NCBI RefSeq assembly: GCF_004379255.2
Contig: NC_056045.1
Span: 6,048,560 to 6,112,559 of the forward strand
Direction: 5' to 3'
Length of the DNA: 64,000 bases
From: Salvia splendens
Taxonomy: Eukaryota > Streptophyta > Magnoliopsida > Lamiales > Lamiaceae
Shown: piece after piece, positions 43,651 to 56,206 of the stretch
How positions within the stretch are numbered: the stretch's first letter is position 1
Layout: every line of letters starts with the position of its first letter
Position numbers and translations under genes: made by a program
Notes under the pieces: generated by a model
The model's database searches: none
The model's input: only the letters and a program-made list of their open reading frames with translations
Told to the model about the DNA's origin: nothing

Positions 43651-45749
43651 TAAGTGACGGGATTCCCAAAACTTAACTTGCCCAAGACTTCTTGAAAATT
43701 CTTCACTGATACAGCTTTGGTCAGGATGTCAGCTAGTTGGTCTTCGGATTTCACATATGGGATTTCCACTATCTTTTCTTCCAAGTTCTCTTTTATGAAA
43801 TGTCTGTCAATCTCGACATGTTTGGTTCTATCGTGCTGAACTGGGTTTTCTGAAATACTGATTGCCGCCTTATTGTCGCAGAGTAGCTTGCACGTCTTCG
43901 GTGATTCAAGGTTTAACTCCTTCATTAATCTCCTTAGCCAAAGGATTTCGGTGAGCCCACTTTTAATGCCTCGGAATTCAGCTTCTGCACTCGACAGTGC
44001 CACCACCTTTTGCTTCTTGCTTCTCCAAGTGACTAAATTGCCACCCACAAAAGTGAAGTATCCTCCTGTTGATCGTCTATCCATTGGGTTCCCTGCCCAG
44101 TCTGCATCCGTATATCCATGAATGTCGAGATGTCCATTTTTTCGGAACAGTAACCCGTGCCCGGCGGTTCCCTTCAGATATCGCACTACTCGTAGTGCTG
44201 CCTCCCAATGTTCCTCCTGTGGATTATGCATAAACTGACTAAGCACCCCAACTGCGTATGCAATATCAGGTCGAGTGTGTGACAGATAGATGAGCTTTCC
44301 CACTAGTCTCTGGTATCTCCCCCGATCAGTCGACGTTGCTCCTTTGATTATTTGAAGTCCGTGATTCTGCACCATGGGAGTATCTGCCGGCTTGCACTCG
44401 AGCATTCCTATTTCTGTCAAGAGGTCAAGGACATACTTGCGTTGACTGATAAAGATTCCTTTTCCAGATCTCAGCACCTCGATCCCAAGAAAGTATTTGA
44501 GATCTCCTAGATTTTTCATCTCAAATTCGGTAGCCAAATGCCCCTTGAGGTCCTTTATTTCCTCAGCGTCATCTCCTGTAATGATCATATCATCCACGTA
44601 AATTATCAGACAAGTGATTTTTTCTCCTCTCCGTTTGATGAACAGTGTGTGATCGGAGTTACTTTGTCGATATCCGTATCGTTTCATTACATCCGTGAAT
44701 CTCCCGAACCAAGCTCTCGGGGACTGCTTCAACCCATATAGAGTCTTCTTTAACTTGCACACCTCATTTTTTTCAAATTCCTCTTTGAAGCCGGGTGGGG
44801 CCTCCATATAGATAGGGTCCTTCAATTCTCCATGAAGGAAGGCATTGGTGACGTCATACTGATGGAGTGGCCAATCTCTGTTTGCTGCAACGGACAGTAA
44901 TACTCTTACCGTGTTCATCTTTGCAACCGGGGAGAACGTCTCTGAATAGTCCACTCCTTGAGTCTGTGTATATCCCTTTGCCACTAACCGAGCCTTGTAT
45001 CTCTCAATGCTCCCATCTGGTCTCCTTTTAATCGTGAAGACCCACCTACACCCCACTGTATGTTTTCCATCGGGCAGGGAGCTTGCCTCCCAAGTACCGT
45101 TTCGTTTTAATGCTTTCATCTCGACGAGCATTGCCTCCCTCCAATCCTTGCTTTTGGAAGCTTCTTCAAAGGTTCGAGGGATCTCTTCTTCGCACAGTGC
45201 CGTCTGGAATGCCCTTGCCATTTTGGACATGTTGGCTTCAGCAAAGTTGGCCACCGAGTATCTACTTTTCCTCCCTATTTGTTCCGGGGAGTATTTCTTG
45301 GGTGGAATTCCTCTCGTACTCCGTGGAGGAAGCACGTATTGTCCTGTGTCCTGATCAATAGATGTATCTTCTTCCTCTTCTACTTCTGTACCAGTTGAGT
45401 CAGGAATAAAATCTGAACTTGCATGATTCGGACTAGATATTACCTCGGATTCCGTTACGGTTGGATCAGAGGGCCGCGGCAGAAGCGTTGTCGGGACTAC
45501 GGTCTCGGCAGACGGGATCGGCTCATGGACAGTGCCAGCTTGTTCTGTTGGATCCGAATCAAAGTTACTTGGCACACACCACCGAAGGGAGTCATTTTCT
45601 TGGGTCTCCCCCTGTCCTACACTCTCCCCCTGAGTCCCAAGGTGGTAAAAGAATTCGGTTTCAAGGAAGTTACAGTTCATGGTGGTAATAATTCTTTTGG
45701 TTCTGGGGTCATAACATCGATAGCCCTTCTGGTTAATCCCATACCCCAT
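43650..45749 (-). CDS. Copia 2 pol C-terminal half: integrase end, reverse transcriptase, RNase H
   Basis: An uninterrupted frame of 699 residues. It starts within the integrase C-terminal region (GYGINQKGYRCYDPRTKRII). RT follows: NGTWEASSLPDGKHTVGCRW, ERYKARLVAKGYTQTQGVDY, the catalytic YVDDMIITGDD, and RSTGGYFTFVGGNLVTW. RNase H has GYTDADWAGN, LSSAEAEF and LLCDNKAAISISENP. All key catalytic motifs of RT and RNase H appear intact. The frame opens after a frameshift, so it is part of a longer ancestral gag-pol. Protein is close to copia element 1. Confidence 0.88.
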   Translation of the reverse strand: MGYGINQKGYRCYDPRTKRIITTMNCNFLETEFFYHLGTQGESVGQGETQENDSLRWCVPSNFDSDPTEQAGTVHEPIPSAETVVPTTLLPRPSDPTVTESEVISSPNHASSDFIPDSTGTEVEEEEDTSIDQDTGQYVLPPRSTRGIPPKKYSPEQIGRKSRYSVANFAEANMSKMARAFQTALCEEEIPRTFEEASKSKDWREAMLVEMKALKRNGTWEASSLPDGKHTVGCRWVFTIKRRPDGSIERYKARLVAKGYTQTQGVDYSETFSPVAKMNTVRVLLSVAANRDWPLHQYDVTNAFLHGELKDPIYMEAPPGFKEEFEKNEVCKLKKTLYGLKQSPRAWFGRFTDVMKRYGYRQSNSDHTLFIKRRGEKITCLIIYVDDMIITGDDAEEIKDLKGHLATEFEMKNLGDLKYFLGIEVLRSGKGIFISQRKYVLDLLTEIGMLECKPADTPMVQNHGLQIIKGATSTDRGRYQRLVGKLIYLSHTRPDIAYAVGVLSQFMHNPQEEHWEAALRVVRYLKGTAGHGLLFRKNGHLDIHGYTDADWAGNPMDRRSTGGYFTFVGGNLVTWRSKKQKVVALSSAEAEFRGIKSGLTEILWLRRLMKELNLESPKTCKLLCDNKAAISISENPVQHDRTKHVEIDRHFIKENLEEKIVEIPYVKSEDQLADILTKAVSVKNFQEVLGKLSFGNPVT

Positions 45750-48297
45750 AAAAACACACTTAATCGCACACGGGGAAAATTTATTTCGCTCGTGTTTGGG
45801 AACGTGGACATAGACCGAACACCCAAAGGTTTTAGGTGGTAGTGATAAGGCTGAGGGAATTTTGGTTAAGGTGGAAAGATGATCCAGAGGAGTTTTCCGA
45901 TTTAGTGTTTTTGTGGGGAGGCGATTGAGAAGATAAACTGAGGTAGCGACTGCTTCGGGCCAAAAGTTGGAGGTACTTTGGAGTCAAATAGGAGGGCTCG
46001 GGTCATTTCGAGGATGATTCGATTCTTCCTTTCTGCTACCCCGTTTTGTTCTGGTGTGTGGGAACAGGAAGTTTGGTGTACCAACCCATTTTCGGAAAAA
46101 AACTTTGTCATAGGACTGTTTAAAAATTCCCCCCGTTGTCGGATCTTAGGATTTTGATTGATGTTTGAAATTGAGTTTGAACCATTTTATAAAACAAACG
46201 AATTTGTCATATACCTCAGATTTATGTTTCATAAAATAAACCCAAGTAGCTCTACTGCAATCATCAACAAATATCACAAAGTATTTAAAACCAACACTAG
46301 TACCTATAGGCGCTGGGCCCCACACATCAGAATGAATCAGGGAAAAAACAGTGTCAACACGAGTATCATTTGGCTTAAACGAGTTTCGGTGGCTTTTGGC
46401 CAAAACACATGCTTCACAAGAAAAGTTCTTTGGAACAAAAAGATTATGAAATAAGGATTTTAAATAACCCGGAGAGGTATGGCCCATCCGACGGTGCCAG
46501 AGCCAAGTATCTTGATTAGTGGATCCGTGAGCAAGCATCGCCGCACCATCTCGTCGAGCAATCTCATCCACAAAGTATAGCCCTCGACGCTCAGTGACAC
46601 GTCCAATAATCTTCCCCGTCCGGATATCCTGTAGCATACAGAAGTTCAGATGCATTAGGAGAGAACAGTTCAAATTCTTAGTCACATGATTGATTGACAT
46701 TAACTTCTGAGATAATCTAGGCACATAGAGACAATTAGGAATATGGACATTCGGAAAAATTTCTATAGTCCCCGCTCCTTCTACCGGGGTTACTCCCCCA
46801 CTTGCTGTTTTTATGTGTGACTTAGGCGTCTTATGAATTTCCAAAAAATCATTCCTGTCGTATGACATGGTGTCGGTTGCCCCACAATCAAAAATCCATC
46901 CCGTGTCATCAATAATATCACAATCATGGGCTTCAAAGGCATATGATAGATTTTCTAAGGGTGCAAATGAGTTTTTGCAAATAATTGGGGCAGATTCGAA
47001 ATTATTAAGAGCCTGGGGGTGGTTTTTATCATAATTGGCAGAATGGGGTTCCTTTTCATAATATTCATAATTTGGGGACTTAATTGAAACATGGGTTTGG
47101 GGCTTGGGTTTAATTGGGGATTGGGCTTTTCTAGGGTTAGGGATTTCGCTCCCCAACCCGTTACCTGGTTCACCCCCGCCTCCGTCCAGTCGGAGCGCCG
47201 CCACCATGGCTTCGGCCGTCTTCACCCCTCCGTCGCCTCGCCTGCTGCCGCCGGTTGGGAGACCACCGCTGTTGTCCGGTCCTTTCTCCTGGAATCCGGT
47301 AATCTCTCGGTTTCCTTCATTCTGATTTCGTCCTCCATTCTCGGTTCTGATGGCTACTTTCGCTTTTCCGGCTTTGTCTTCTTCCCACCATTCTGGGTAT
47401 CCTACCAATTGAAAGCATGTCTCCTTTGTGTGTTTGTGCATCCCGCAATGCGAGCACCAAAGTTTGGACTTGTCTGGCTTCGAGTTTCCCCGGCGGTTGG
47501 CGGCGGGACGCGATGTAGGTGGCTGACTCCTGTGCTGCGGCTGAGATGGGCGGTATTCTCGTGCTCCAAATCCAAATCCGACTCCCCCCGATGATGCTTC
47601 ATTACCGACTGCGTTGGTGAGCGAATCGGACGCCGGTGACATGACTTTAAGTCGAGCTGCCTCCCGTTTCACCCATCCATACGCCACGTCGGCTGAGGGG
47701 TATGGCTCCTCTTTGAGGATCTCGCATCGGATCCAGTCATATTTTTCGTTTAGACCGGTGAGAAATTTAAATAAACGTAGCTCCGATTTGATTTCTCGGT
47801 ATTGCTCTATCCCTTTGTCGCAACAATTGACCGTTTTGTGAACACCGATCGATGTCGATCCAGAGCCTGTGTAGTCGGCTCCAGTATGCTTCCAGCGTTG
47901 AGTCGCCTTGTAATATCTTGCTTGCCTTGTCTCGCAGGTCGTAGATTAAGTATGAGTCCGATGAACTCGCAAACGTCACCGCGAGCGTATCCCACAGGGA
48001 CTTCGCCGTTTGGTGATGTGCGAAGTCGGCTATGAGATTTGTCTCCATGTTGTCGATAATCCATGAGAAGACTATCAAGCCTATCTCTTCCCAATCCGTG
48101 AAACCGCTCTCCCCCGGCTTCGGTGGGGACGGTACTCCGGAGATGTGGCGGTAGACTCCTCGGCCGCCAATGGACACTTTCATTAATCGTGCCCACAGTG
48201 AGTAGTTCGAGCCATTCAATTTGAAGGCTATGGTAACACTCTTACTCGATCTAATTTTTCCGGCAATGGGTTCAGTTTCTGGCTTGGTTTCTGACAT
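45750..48297 (-). pseudogene. Copia 2 gag, protease and integrase, frameshifted
   Basis: Gag starts at ATG 48297 (FKLNGSNYSLWARLMKVSIG; UBN2-type) and shifts frame near 47800. A second frame (to 46146) carries the zinc knuckle CSHCGMHKHTKETC, protease IFDCGATDTMSYD, integrase zinc region WLWHRRMGHTSPGYL with CEACVLAKSHR, and the first integrase Asp in HSDVWGP. A third frame (about 45902-46111) has HTPEQNGVAERKNR. Then the frame shifts into the RT ORF. Only single-base breaks separate the parts. Confidence 0.86.
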
Positions 48298-48382
48298 TTT
48301 TTTTTTTTGGGACTGATTTCTCGCCTGTATTGGTCGAGAAAGGTATTTAGGGGGCTATGATGATTTGTTTCTGAGCCTAAAA

Positions 48383-48398
48383 CCTGCTCTTGATGCCA
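48383..48398 (-). promoter_or_regulatory. Primer binding site of copia element 2
   Basis: Minus-strand TGGCATCAAGAGCAGG follows the 5' LTR end directly. It resembles the initiator tRNA-Met site with changes. Confidence 0.65.
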
Positions 48399-48589
48399 TG
48401 TAGAATTGTATAACTGTTATCTGTTTTCACAATGAGAGTATACAACATATATAGGCTAAGGTACATGCTACGTATGGTAAGATTTCATTCAAATCAAATC
48501 TCTTAATTGATAGCCTAAATATCTTCTCCAATCTCTTCCTGATTTTGTGTCATCTTTATTTTGTAGAATATTCCCTTCAATCTCCAACA
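48399..48589 (-). repeat. 5' LTR of copia element 2
   Basis: 191 bp, same limits and sequence as 43447-43637 apart from one substitution. Confidence 0.92.
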
Positions 48590-48594
48590 TAGAC

Positions 48595-48949
48595 ATGAAT
48601 ATTTTTGTAGTCTGTATATCTTAAATTTATAATTATTGTCTACATTTGAAACGGTAGTCGTGTTTGAAATTTATTCTTGTATCAAATATGATATTTATTT
48701 GGATAAAGTACACCTACAAATATGAATGTATTGTTAATGTTAAGTGTTAAAGAAATGCGCGCTACATGCTCTATATAAAATTCAAATTAATTTAGTGGTC
48801 ATTTTGAACATGTACCTATCACCACAAATTCTTAAATAATTCATAAACATGTTTTTGAGTTAATAAATAATTTAAACATAAGATATTAAAAAAGTTCAGT
48901 TTTGGACCAAGAATTATATGGAATAGTATAAACAAAAGTTAATAACTAA
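48595..48949. other. Intergenic between copia 2 and the CACTA element
   Basis: 355 bp of AT-rich DNA, no gene or repeat recognised. Confidence 0.55.
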
Positions 48950-48959
48950 CACTACAAAG

Positions 48960-49520
48960 CGCGATTTACTGACGGAATTAGTGACGGAGAACTATCCTTC
49001 TTTAATTAATGGCGAAAATAGTGACAGTATGAGTTTCTGAAAATAATAGTTACATTTTATTTTTACTATAGTGACGGCATATTCGGTCAGTAATTATTTA
49101 ATTTTAGTTTTAGTTTATTTTTTGTAACTTTTAATTAGTAGCAAAGTTTTCCATCATTAAATATATTTACAAAATTTTTAAAATTTTAATTTAGAGACGG
49201 ATTAAATTCTGACACTAAAATTTATTGCATTTTTAGTTTTTTTTGGAAAATATTTAGTTAGTGGCAGACTAATTCGTCATTAAATATATGTGAAATTTTT
49301 AAAAAATCAATTTAGTGGCGGATATAAGCCCGACACTAAATATATTTCAAATAATTTTTAATTTCAATTTATAGACGAAACTAAGTCCTGACACTAAAAT
49401 TGGTTGCATTCTTAGGTTTTTTTTTTTTTTTACATTTTTAAGTAGTGTCGGTCTATTTCGTCATATATGTGAATTTTTTTTTATTTAATTTTGTGGCGGT
49501 TATAAATCTGACACTAAATT
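48960..49520. repeat. Left subterminal array of the CACTA element
   Basis: Recurring AGTGACGG, TAGTGGCGGA, TTCGTCATTAAATAT and GACACTAAA motifs at roughly 50-100 bp spacing, with long poly-T runs. The same words recur near the right end (53430-53790). Confidence 0.7.
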
Positions 49521-50309
49521 ATTTTAGTTTTAAATAAATTTATTTATTTGAAGATTTTATAAATTATAATTAAATTTAATAAGAAACTAATTTCAAAATT
49601 GCGCTTCCTCAGTAAGCCCTATTCAAAATTTCATCCCTTTTCTGTTTCTCCCTTGTTCACAAATCAAAGAAGAAATCAGACTTGTATTTCTCTTCCTCGC
49701 CGCCGCCGATCTCTCCTCTCACTGCGGCCGGCATGGAGTTTCCGATGGGCGAAGCCGGCGGCGCTTCGCGCCTAATTGCTCCATCACTCTCTCAATTCGA
49801 ATTTCAACATTCCAACTCCAATTCAAACTCTCTTAATTCGAATCTGGAGCCCTAGTCCCGCTATTCTTCTTTCTCGATCTCTCAGTGCGGCTCAGGTGTG
49901 GATCTCTGCTTCCTTGTTTTATTGTTCTTCGCATTTCCGATTTGTATACAATAATTGTTGTCAATTGTTTTATTGCGTAGATCGGATTTAGATTTGTTAC
50001 TGTGTGTGAATTTACTGATTTCTGAATCTACGCATGTTGTTGACTTTATTTTGCTTTTATGTTAATTTTGATGAATCAGAAAGATGAAATACTCCTAATA
50101 AATGAAGGCGTCCTGGACTTTTAATCGCTAATTGTTTCTACAATTTTGATTAATTAAGCTTAGAATATCTTATTGGTATTATTTTTTTTACGCAATACGG
50201 AGTACATTGATATGCCATGCTTAGAATAATAATTCCTTAAATCTACTATGGTATTAGTCATTCGAGTCTTCATAATTTTGGTTATTTTTGATGAAATTAC
50301 TCATGCATA

Positions 50310-51114
50310 CTATATAACACCGATACGCCACCCTGTTGCCGTATCACGTATCGGATACGTATCCGATACCGATACGCAACGGATACACCGTCGATACGTA
50401 TCCTGGGCGTATCCGCGAGCTGGGCCGTATTGGACCGGGAAACCTCAGATTCGATACGTATCCTTCGGCGTATCCGCGAGCTGGGCCGTATTGGGCCTTC
50501 ATCCTCCTCTATCTGCAAAGATCTGAGGTTCTCCTCTTCGAAATCAACGTCCATCTCTGTCGAAGAACTTCGCAACTTTCAATTTACGAACTTCAATCCG
50601 ATTTGGGAACAAAATTGACAGTTAATCGGATATGAAGAAGAAGAAGAAGAAGAAGAAGAAAGGGGAGGCGCCGCTATTGCCTCAACTAGGGATTGAAGAA
50701 AATTGGAAATGGGAGAATGAATTGGGCAAGAAGTAGTCACGATGGAAAAGGAGTATATTTGGGGCTCATTTTTTGGGCCAATTTATTACTCCATTAACTT
50801 TGTCTAATTTTGTAACTATAAATAAATATTTTGATCAATATTATTGGTAATATGGATAAGTATAACCAAAAAATCGATGTGGTGTAATCGACCATAAAAG
50901 AAATTGACTTTAGCTTTTAATATTTTGTAATTTTATTATTTTTATTTGTATAATAACATTAGAATATCTATTTTGTAATTTATTATGCACTATTATTATT
51001 TATTAAAAAAATAGTTAAAACGTATCCGCGTATCGGGTTGTTTGGGAAAGAGCCGTATCCGCGTATCCGTATCCTTCGGATACTGATACGCGTATCCGTA
51101 TCCGTGCCGCATAG
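50310..51114. mobile_element. hAT-like element nested in the CACTA element
   Basis: 805 bp. CATGCATA stands on both sides (50302-50309 and 51115-51122), an 8-bp duplication as hAT elements make. The ends CTATATAACACCGATACG and (reverse complement) CTATGCGGCACGGATACG are imperfect inverted repeats. Both arms are packed with CGTATCCG/CGGATACG words, and a block of about 33 bp ending CGCGAGCTGGGCCGTATTGG is duplicated (50400-50500). A (GAA)n tract lies at about 50632-50662. No transposase. Confidence 0.68.
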
Positions 51115-53420
51115 CATGCATATCATATTATATCATCAAAGTGTGATTATCTTTATGCATAAAAATGTTAACTACTTCCAATATCCAAACATGCATAAAT
51201 CATGTTAACTGCACGAATGTTATTTAGTATCTTTAGATTAATAAACTGTTTGAATACCAACATTTATGCATAACAAATTTTCAACGCATAATCACTCAAT
51301 TGAGAGCTGAACTTCGACATTGGATGGACATGGGGGATACTCATAGTTTCCATAGTTTATGAGGATGGTTAGAATTACTGCTGCTGATGGGATTATGCTC
51401 CAAATACTGATGTTCACAAATGAAAGCAATTGAGCCTGGAAGTTGGATGTATAACTTGTTCAGAAAATTGTAACTTAGATGTCGCAGTTGACTTTATTAT
51501 TTTAATTTCCGTGGAATTAGGTACCTTTGTGATATTAAAATATCCTTTCAAGAACATTTTCTGTTCACTCTATGGATATTAATTTGGCTTTCTTAGGTAT
51601 TTAACAATTCTTTCTCTATCAGTCATGAATTTACTGTTAGTTTTGGCATAGATTTGCTACTCTTGCAACACATATGGAGCATTACATACAAGGACAATGG
51701 AGGGATCTGGTTGACCGGGCTTACACAAAGTTTGTAAGTTCTTCTCTATCGGCCATGAATTTACTGTTAGTTTTTGCATAGATGATGTGATACATCACTG
51801 AACATGCAATGCTCCTTGGTTTTGTATTAGTCCTTCTCCGCCAATGCAAACCTCACTCAAGATTCCCCTCTCTCCTTGGTTTACCCTAGGTACTGATATT
51901 CTTCCTCTGTTTTTTCACAATAACTCAGCTTACAAACTTGTGGAGATAATCAATTGCAGCTGGTGGCGATATATTGTTTTGTGAGATAGAGCTCAGGTTG
52001 AGCAGCTGATATATTGTTGAGGAACCCTAGAGGATACAAATAGCAAAAGTACCTTCAGGTAAGTTGACATACTTAGGGAAATCAATTTTGCATATTTTAT
52101 AATTATCTTCTATCGAATCTCAAGGGTAATCACCTCTTGTTTCCATCAGTTTCCAAATGTCACAGGTTTTACTTGGAAAATGACATCTCAAGAGCAAAAA
52201 GATGAGTATTATCAAGAATTTCGAGTAAGTATATTTTTTATTAATATTTGAAATTAGCAATGAATTTGTGAAGTGGAAGAATAGTTAAAATACAAACTTA
52301 AGGTATAATTTGTTTGGTAGACAAATGACTGTTACAGGAAATATTGTTCGAGTAAAGTTTATTTGTGTTTGGGAACTAAATACTGATAGTGGTTTAGATA
52401 TCTCATTTTTCACTAGTTCATCTCATTTATCTTGTTTCCTTCTATTTTCAGGCAATTTTGGAAGGAATGGTTCCGGTGCCAACCCTAACTTGAGAAGTTG
52501 TTGTAAAGGTTTGTTTAAATTTACTTCCTTTTAAAGTAAACAAGTACGAAAAAGGAACATAGTCATAGCAACTCGGTTCCATTTTTTATCTGTTCGTGTG
52601 CCTTTCTTCTCTTGGTGTGTCTAGGTTGGAATGGTCTGGCAGGGTTCTGTAGTTTCTGGTATGAGCGATTTGCTATAATCTACTATCTTTCGTACTGTCA
52701 TTTTACTACTGAAGTTCATTATATGTAGGTACACCCTAGCACACAACATGGACAGAAGGTTGTTTTGAAGAAAAAAGGTAAAATTTCCCCTGACATTGTT
52801 TCCGGGTTTACATAATCCGTTTTCAGCATTCCATTGAGATCAGCCATCGTTCTGTGCAGGGAGCTACTGCTGCTGAACATGGAGCAAGTTCACGATTCTC
52901 TGGCCTCAATAGTAGTCTACAAGCAGTCTAAGGGGATAATGTCGACTGAATGGAGCTGAGCGAGGGGCAAGCTTGGATGAAGGAAAATCTGGCACAGGGA
53001 ATGGCGTTGCTTCAGAGCTCGTACGAGAATCTTGGAGACAAAATTATCAGCTGGGAAATGAAGCAGCTGAGATAGAGGTCGAGATTGGGAAGGTTGGGGA
53101 TGCATTGTCGTCGAGGATGACTGTCTTGCAGAGTAAAGCAGCTGATATAGGGAATATGGTTGAGACGTCGTTGGATAAAAAAAATAGCTTTTGAATGGGC
53201 AGTCTGTAGCTCTCGTTGTATTTTCTTTTGAACATCATACAACTATACATTTCATACTTTTGTTACTTGTTTTAACAACTAACATTTATGCCTATTCATT
53301 ATAATTTTTGGATTTAATGTTTATTTTTGTATATTTTAATTTATTGGTTATTGATTTTAGCTTTTTCTCAATATTCTGGTGAAATATTAATTAAAATAAA
53401 AAATTTGACCCAAATGCCAG
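51115..53420. other. Interior of the CACTA element without a recognisable gene
   Basis: AT-rich with intron-like text. A phrase TCTATCGGCCATGAATTTACTG/TCTATCAGTCATGAATTTAC is duplicated near 51617 and 51747. A 73-codon frame at 52973-53194 (plus strand) has an amphipathic look, but a different frame of the same stretch is also open, so I do not call it a protein. Confidence 0.45.
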
Positions 53421-53795
53421 ATATTGACGGTTTGACCGTCACTAATGTGTCAATATGCAACACAAATTTAGTGATGGAGATATGCGGCCAGTCTGTAAAC
53501 AGTGACAGACCATTCGGTTACAAACATGAGACTTGGCAGCACACTATTTGTGAGGGTGTCTAGTCCGTCACTAATTCGAACATTTGTATACAGCACCCAA
53601 AATGTTTTGTGACGTCTTATTCCGCTGGTGATGTTGCTGTTAATTTTAGTGGCGGACACATTACCCACTAATTTTTTTTATTGACAAGCTTTTTAATTGC
53701 GTCTTCTTTTCGACGGTAATCTATCACCAACATTGTTTAGTGTCGGAAATTTGATAATTGGTGACGGATATTTCCGTCGCGAGTTTTTTGTAGTG

Positions 53796-54623
53796 TCAAT
53801 GCTAAGTTGATCCATTAATATTGACACGTATACGTATATTTCATATATGTTGATTCAAAAGTAATTTTTAATTTGTCTTGTAGTAATTATACATGAATAC
53901 AAAATATATAGATGTGTCAACTACACTAATAAATGAATATGGGGAATATATAAACAAATTGCTTGTTAGCGGAGTAACAAAATTGAGAATGTTTCAATTG
54001 CCAAACAAAATTGATAAGATGGTATTTTGATCACAACATTTTAAAAACCTTTTAAATTTTATGAATGCAAATAAATATAATATCATTTATTATAAATCGA
54101 GTTTTATATAATTATTCAGAAATGCTATGTGGGCGTGATAAAAATCAAAACATGTTTTAATTAAATACGGAGTATTTAAATTTGGGCGTGGAGAAGTTCA
54201 ACTAGGCACGTTCACGGTTCACCCGCATACACTCGGCTTTAATCAATAATCGTAATTTGTTAATTATAATTGCAAATATATGGGCGGCGCACATGTTCAT
54301 TATCCAAATAAAATTTTCAACTCAACTCTGACCAATAATAAATTCAGGATCAAATGTAGTTTAATTGGTAAACTATTCATCCGTTCACTCTAGTCATCAC
54401 GATTATGAAATCAATGAGAAACTTATTGATTTTTTAGCAAAAAATAACTTTCAAGAATGATCTCAACCAAATATATGTATTACTATTACAAAAGTTCGGG
54501 TTGGATATTTTGGTGATCAAATTTCCGTTAAACAATATTCCAGGTTCATAGTTCATAACTTATATACCACGACACTTAAATTTTTTAACAAGTACTCCCT
54601 CTGTTCCATTTTTTTAACAAGTA
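53796..54623. other. Intergenic, no gene recognised
   Basis: AT-rich. A fragment AGTACTCCCTCTGTTCCATTTTTTTAAC just left of the MITE at 54624 duplicates the start of that MITE. Confidence 0.5.
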
Positions 54624-54875
54624 CTCCATCTGTTCCATAGTAATGGAGACGTTTCTTTTCGGCACGGATATTAAAAAAATTGTATTAGGTGAGTTAAGTA
54701 AATGGAGAATAAAGTGGAAAACGAAAAAGGTTGAGAGATGAAGAGAGAATAAAGTAAGAGAGAGTAAAGTAGGTGTGGAGAAATGTGTTGACTTTTACTA
54801 AAAAATGAAATGACTCTATCAGTATGGAACGTATCAAAATGACAAAATGACTCTATTACTATGGAACAAATGGAG
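54624..54875. mobile_element. Stowaway-type MITE
   Basis: 252 bp flanked by TA. The ends CTCCATCTGTTCCATAGTAA and TTACTATGGAACAAATGGAG are inverted repeats of about 20 bp with one or two mismatches. The interior is A/G-rich. Confidence 0.8.
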
Positions 54876-56206
54876 TAATATTCTAATGTGTTACAAAAAT
54901 AATAACTATCATACTAAATTCTAATTATGGCGGCAGAATGTTCGGTTAGCATGTGAGAGAGATACATGTGTATGAAACACGTAAGAAAGAAATACTAGTA
55001 TATGAAATGTGGCTAGAAACATCAAATTCAACCCTAACATCTAAACCCTATCCATTGTCGCCTCCTCCAAATCCATCGCCCCGTGCCACCGGTTTCTCCT
55101 ACCCCGCAACATTTCTTAGTTCTACGTACACATGTTGTAACATCGATTATTTCTACTTGCCGTTGCTGGCAAAGCATGATCCTACTCGTTATCACTCTCA
55201 TCGCCTAGTACGCTGAAGGTATTTGGATTCTTTTGAATTTCTTCCATGCCCAGTAGATCAATTGTTGATGAAGAAATTATTGATGATGTCAAGAAAACTA
55301 AACAATGTACTTGAAAGTTTATATGGGTTTATTACTCTCAATTGATTTGTATTATTATGTACCCCATGAATTTTTTTTTCTTTTCTTTTTGTAGTCTTTT
55401 TGTAGACATACAAATTTTAGATGTTCAAGTTCCAAAAATTAATTAATTTCTTAATAAAAAAATAAAATGTCTTAAAAAATTTCTTAATCAATTAAATTAT
55501 GTTTATTTTATAAAAAAATCAATTGAGTATGTTAATTTGTGTTTCTAAATACACCATCTACATTTTAAAAAATATCTTTAATCTTGGTTTCTCAACTAAA
55601 ATTAAAGAACTCAAATGAAAATGTAGAAAACAAAAGATTAAGCCATTAAGGTGTAGATTGTGTAGTGATCATGACTTGTGTCCTCAACTTAAGGGAACAT
55701 TTCTTTGCGGCCTCGATTTTGGATAGTTTTTTTTTTAAATTCAACTTGGTAAATAATTGCGTATTTAATTTTGTGTCATTATAAGATAAGTTTATTTAGT
55801 GTCTATTATTTGTTTGAACTTGGAGAATATCTTTCACGGATTGATGTTTTTTGAATATTATATTTTTTGAACATTTAAAGTTCAATCTATATATATTTAC
55901 TTTTTTATGATTGATGGTTATTTATGTTGATTTGGTTTATATTTGAAACTATATGCTGATTGCATTTCGGGTAATTGCGTTGATATAATCAATATTCAGT
56001 TTTTATGAAGATGCTGGTTTTGACTAGTTGATCTGAAAAATACAGTTTGCAATGAAGACGATACACTACCAACACCGATTAGATAAAATACAAAAACTAA
56101 CCAAATCTAGGTCGGCTACGCTAATGAGCGAATCGCCTGCGGTTTTCCTAATTTGACGGAATGTGCGAACAAGAACAGAGATCACACAAGAGATGTTCTA
56201 GAATGA
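54876..56206. other. Intergenic, no gene recognised
   Basis: AT-rich. An 87-codon frame at 54953-55216 includes a Pro/Ser-rich segment but has no recognised domain. Nothing else is supported. Confidence 0.45.

Larger units (their letters stand above)
43447..48589 (-). mobile_element. Ty1/copia retrotransposon 2, young insertion
   Basis: 5143 bp on the minus strand. Two 191-bp LTRs differ at one position by eye. It is flanked by perfect TAGAC at 43442-43446 and 48590-48594. Order from 5' LTR: primer site, gag, zinc knuckle, protease, integrase, RT, RNase H, polypurine tract. At least three frameshifts (near 47800, 46150 and 45900) prevent a full polyprotein, despite the young LTRs. Confidence 0.92.
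48950..53795. mobile_element. CACTA (En/Spm) DNA transposon, non-autonomous
   Basis: 4846 bp. The left end is CACTACAAAGCGCGATTTAC, the right end (reverse complement) CACTACAAAAAACTCGCGAC. Flanks are TAA and TCA, an imperfect 3-bp target duplication. Both subterminal regions (about 48960-49520 and 53420-53790) carry many copies of a GTGACGG or GTGGCGGA motif and its complement, the usual TNPA-type binding arrays of CACTA elements. I find no TNPD-type transposase. Short exon-like pieces are open, such as [15 protein letters not shown] before a GTAAGT donor (about 51680-51735), but I cannot assign them. A hAT-like element is nested at 50310-51114. Confidence 0.82.

Noticed and set aside
50297..50575. 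Minus-strand 92-codon Arg/Ile-rich ORF
   Set aside because: Encoded by CGTATCCG repeats of the nested hAT-like element.
54953..55216. 87-codon ORF with a Pro/Ser-rich middle
   Set aside because: No domain and no recognised promoter. Isolated in AT-rich DNA.
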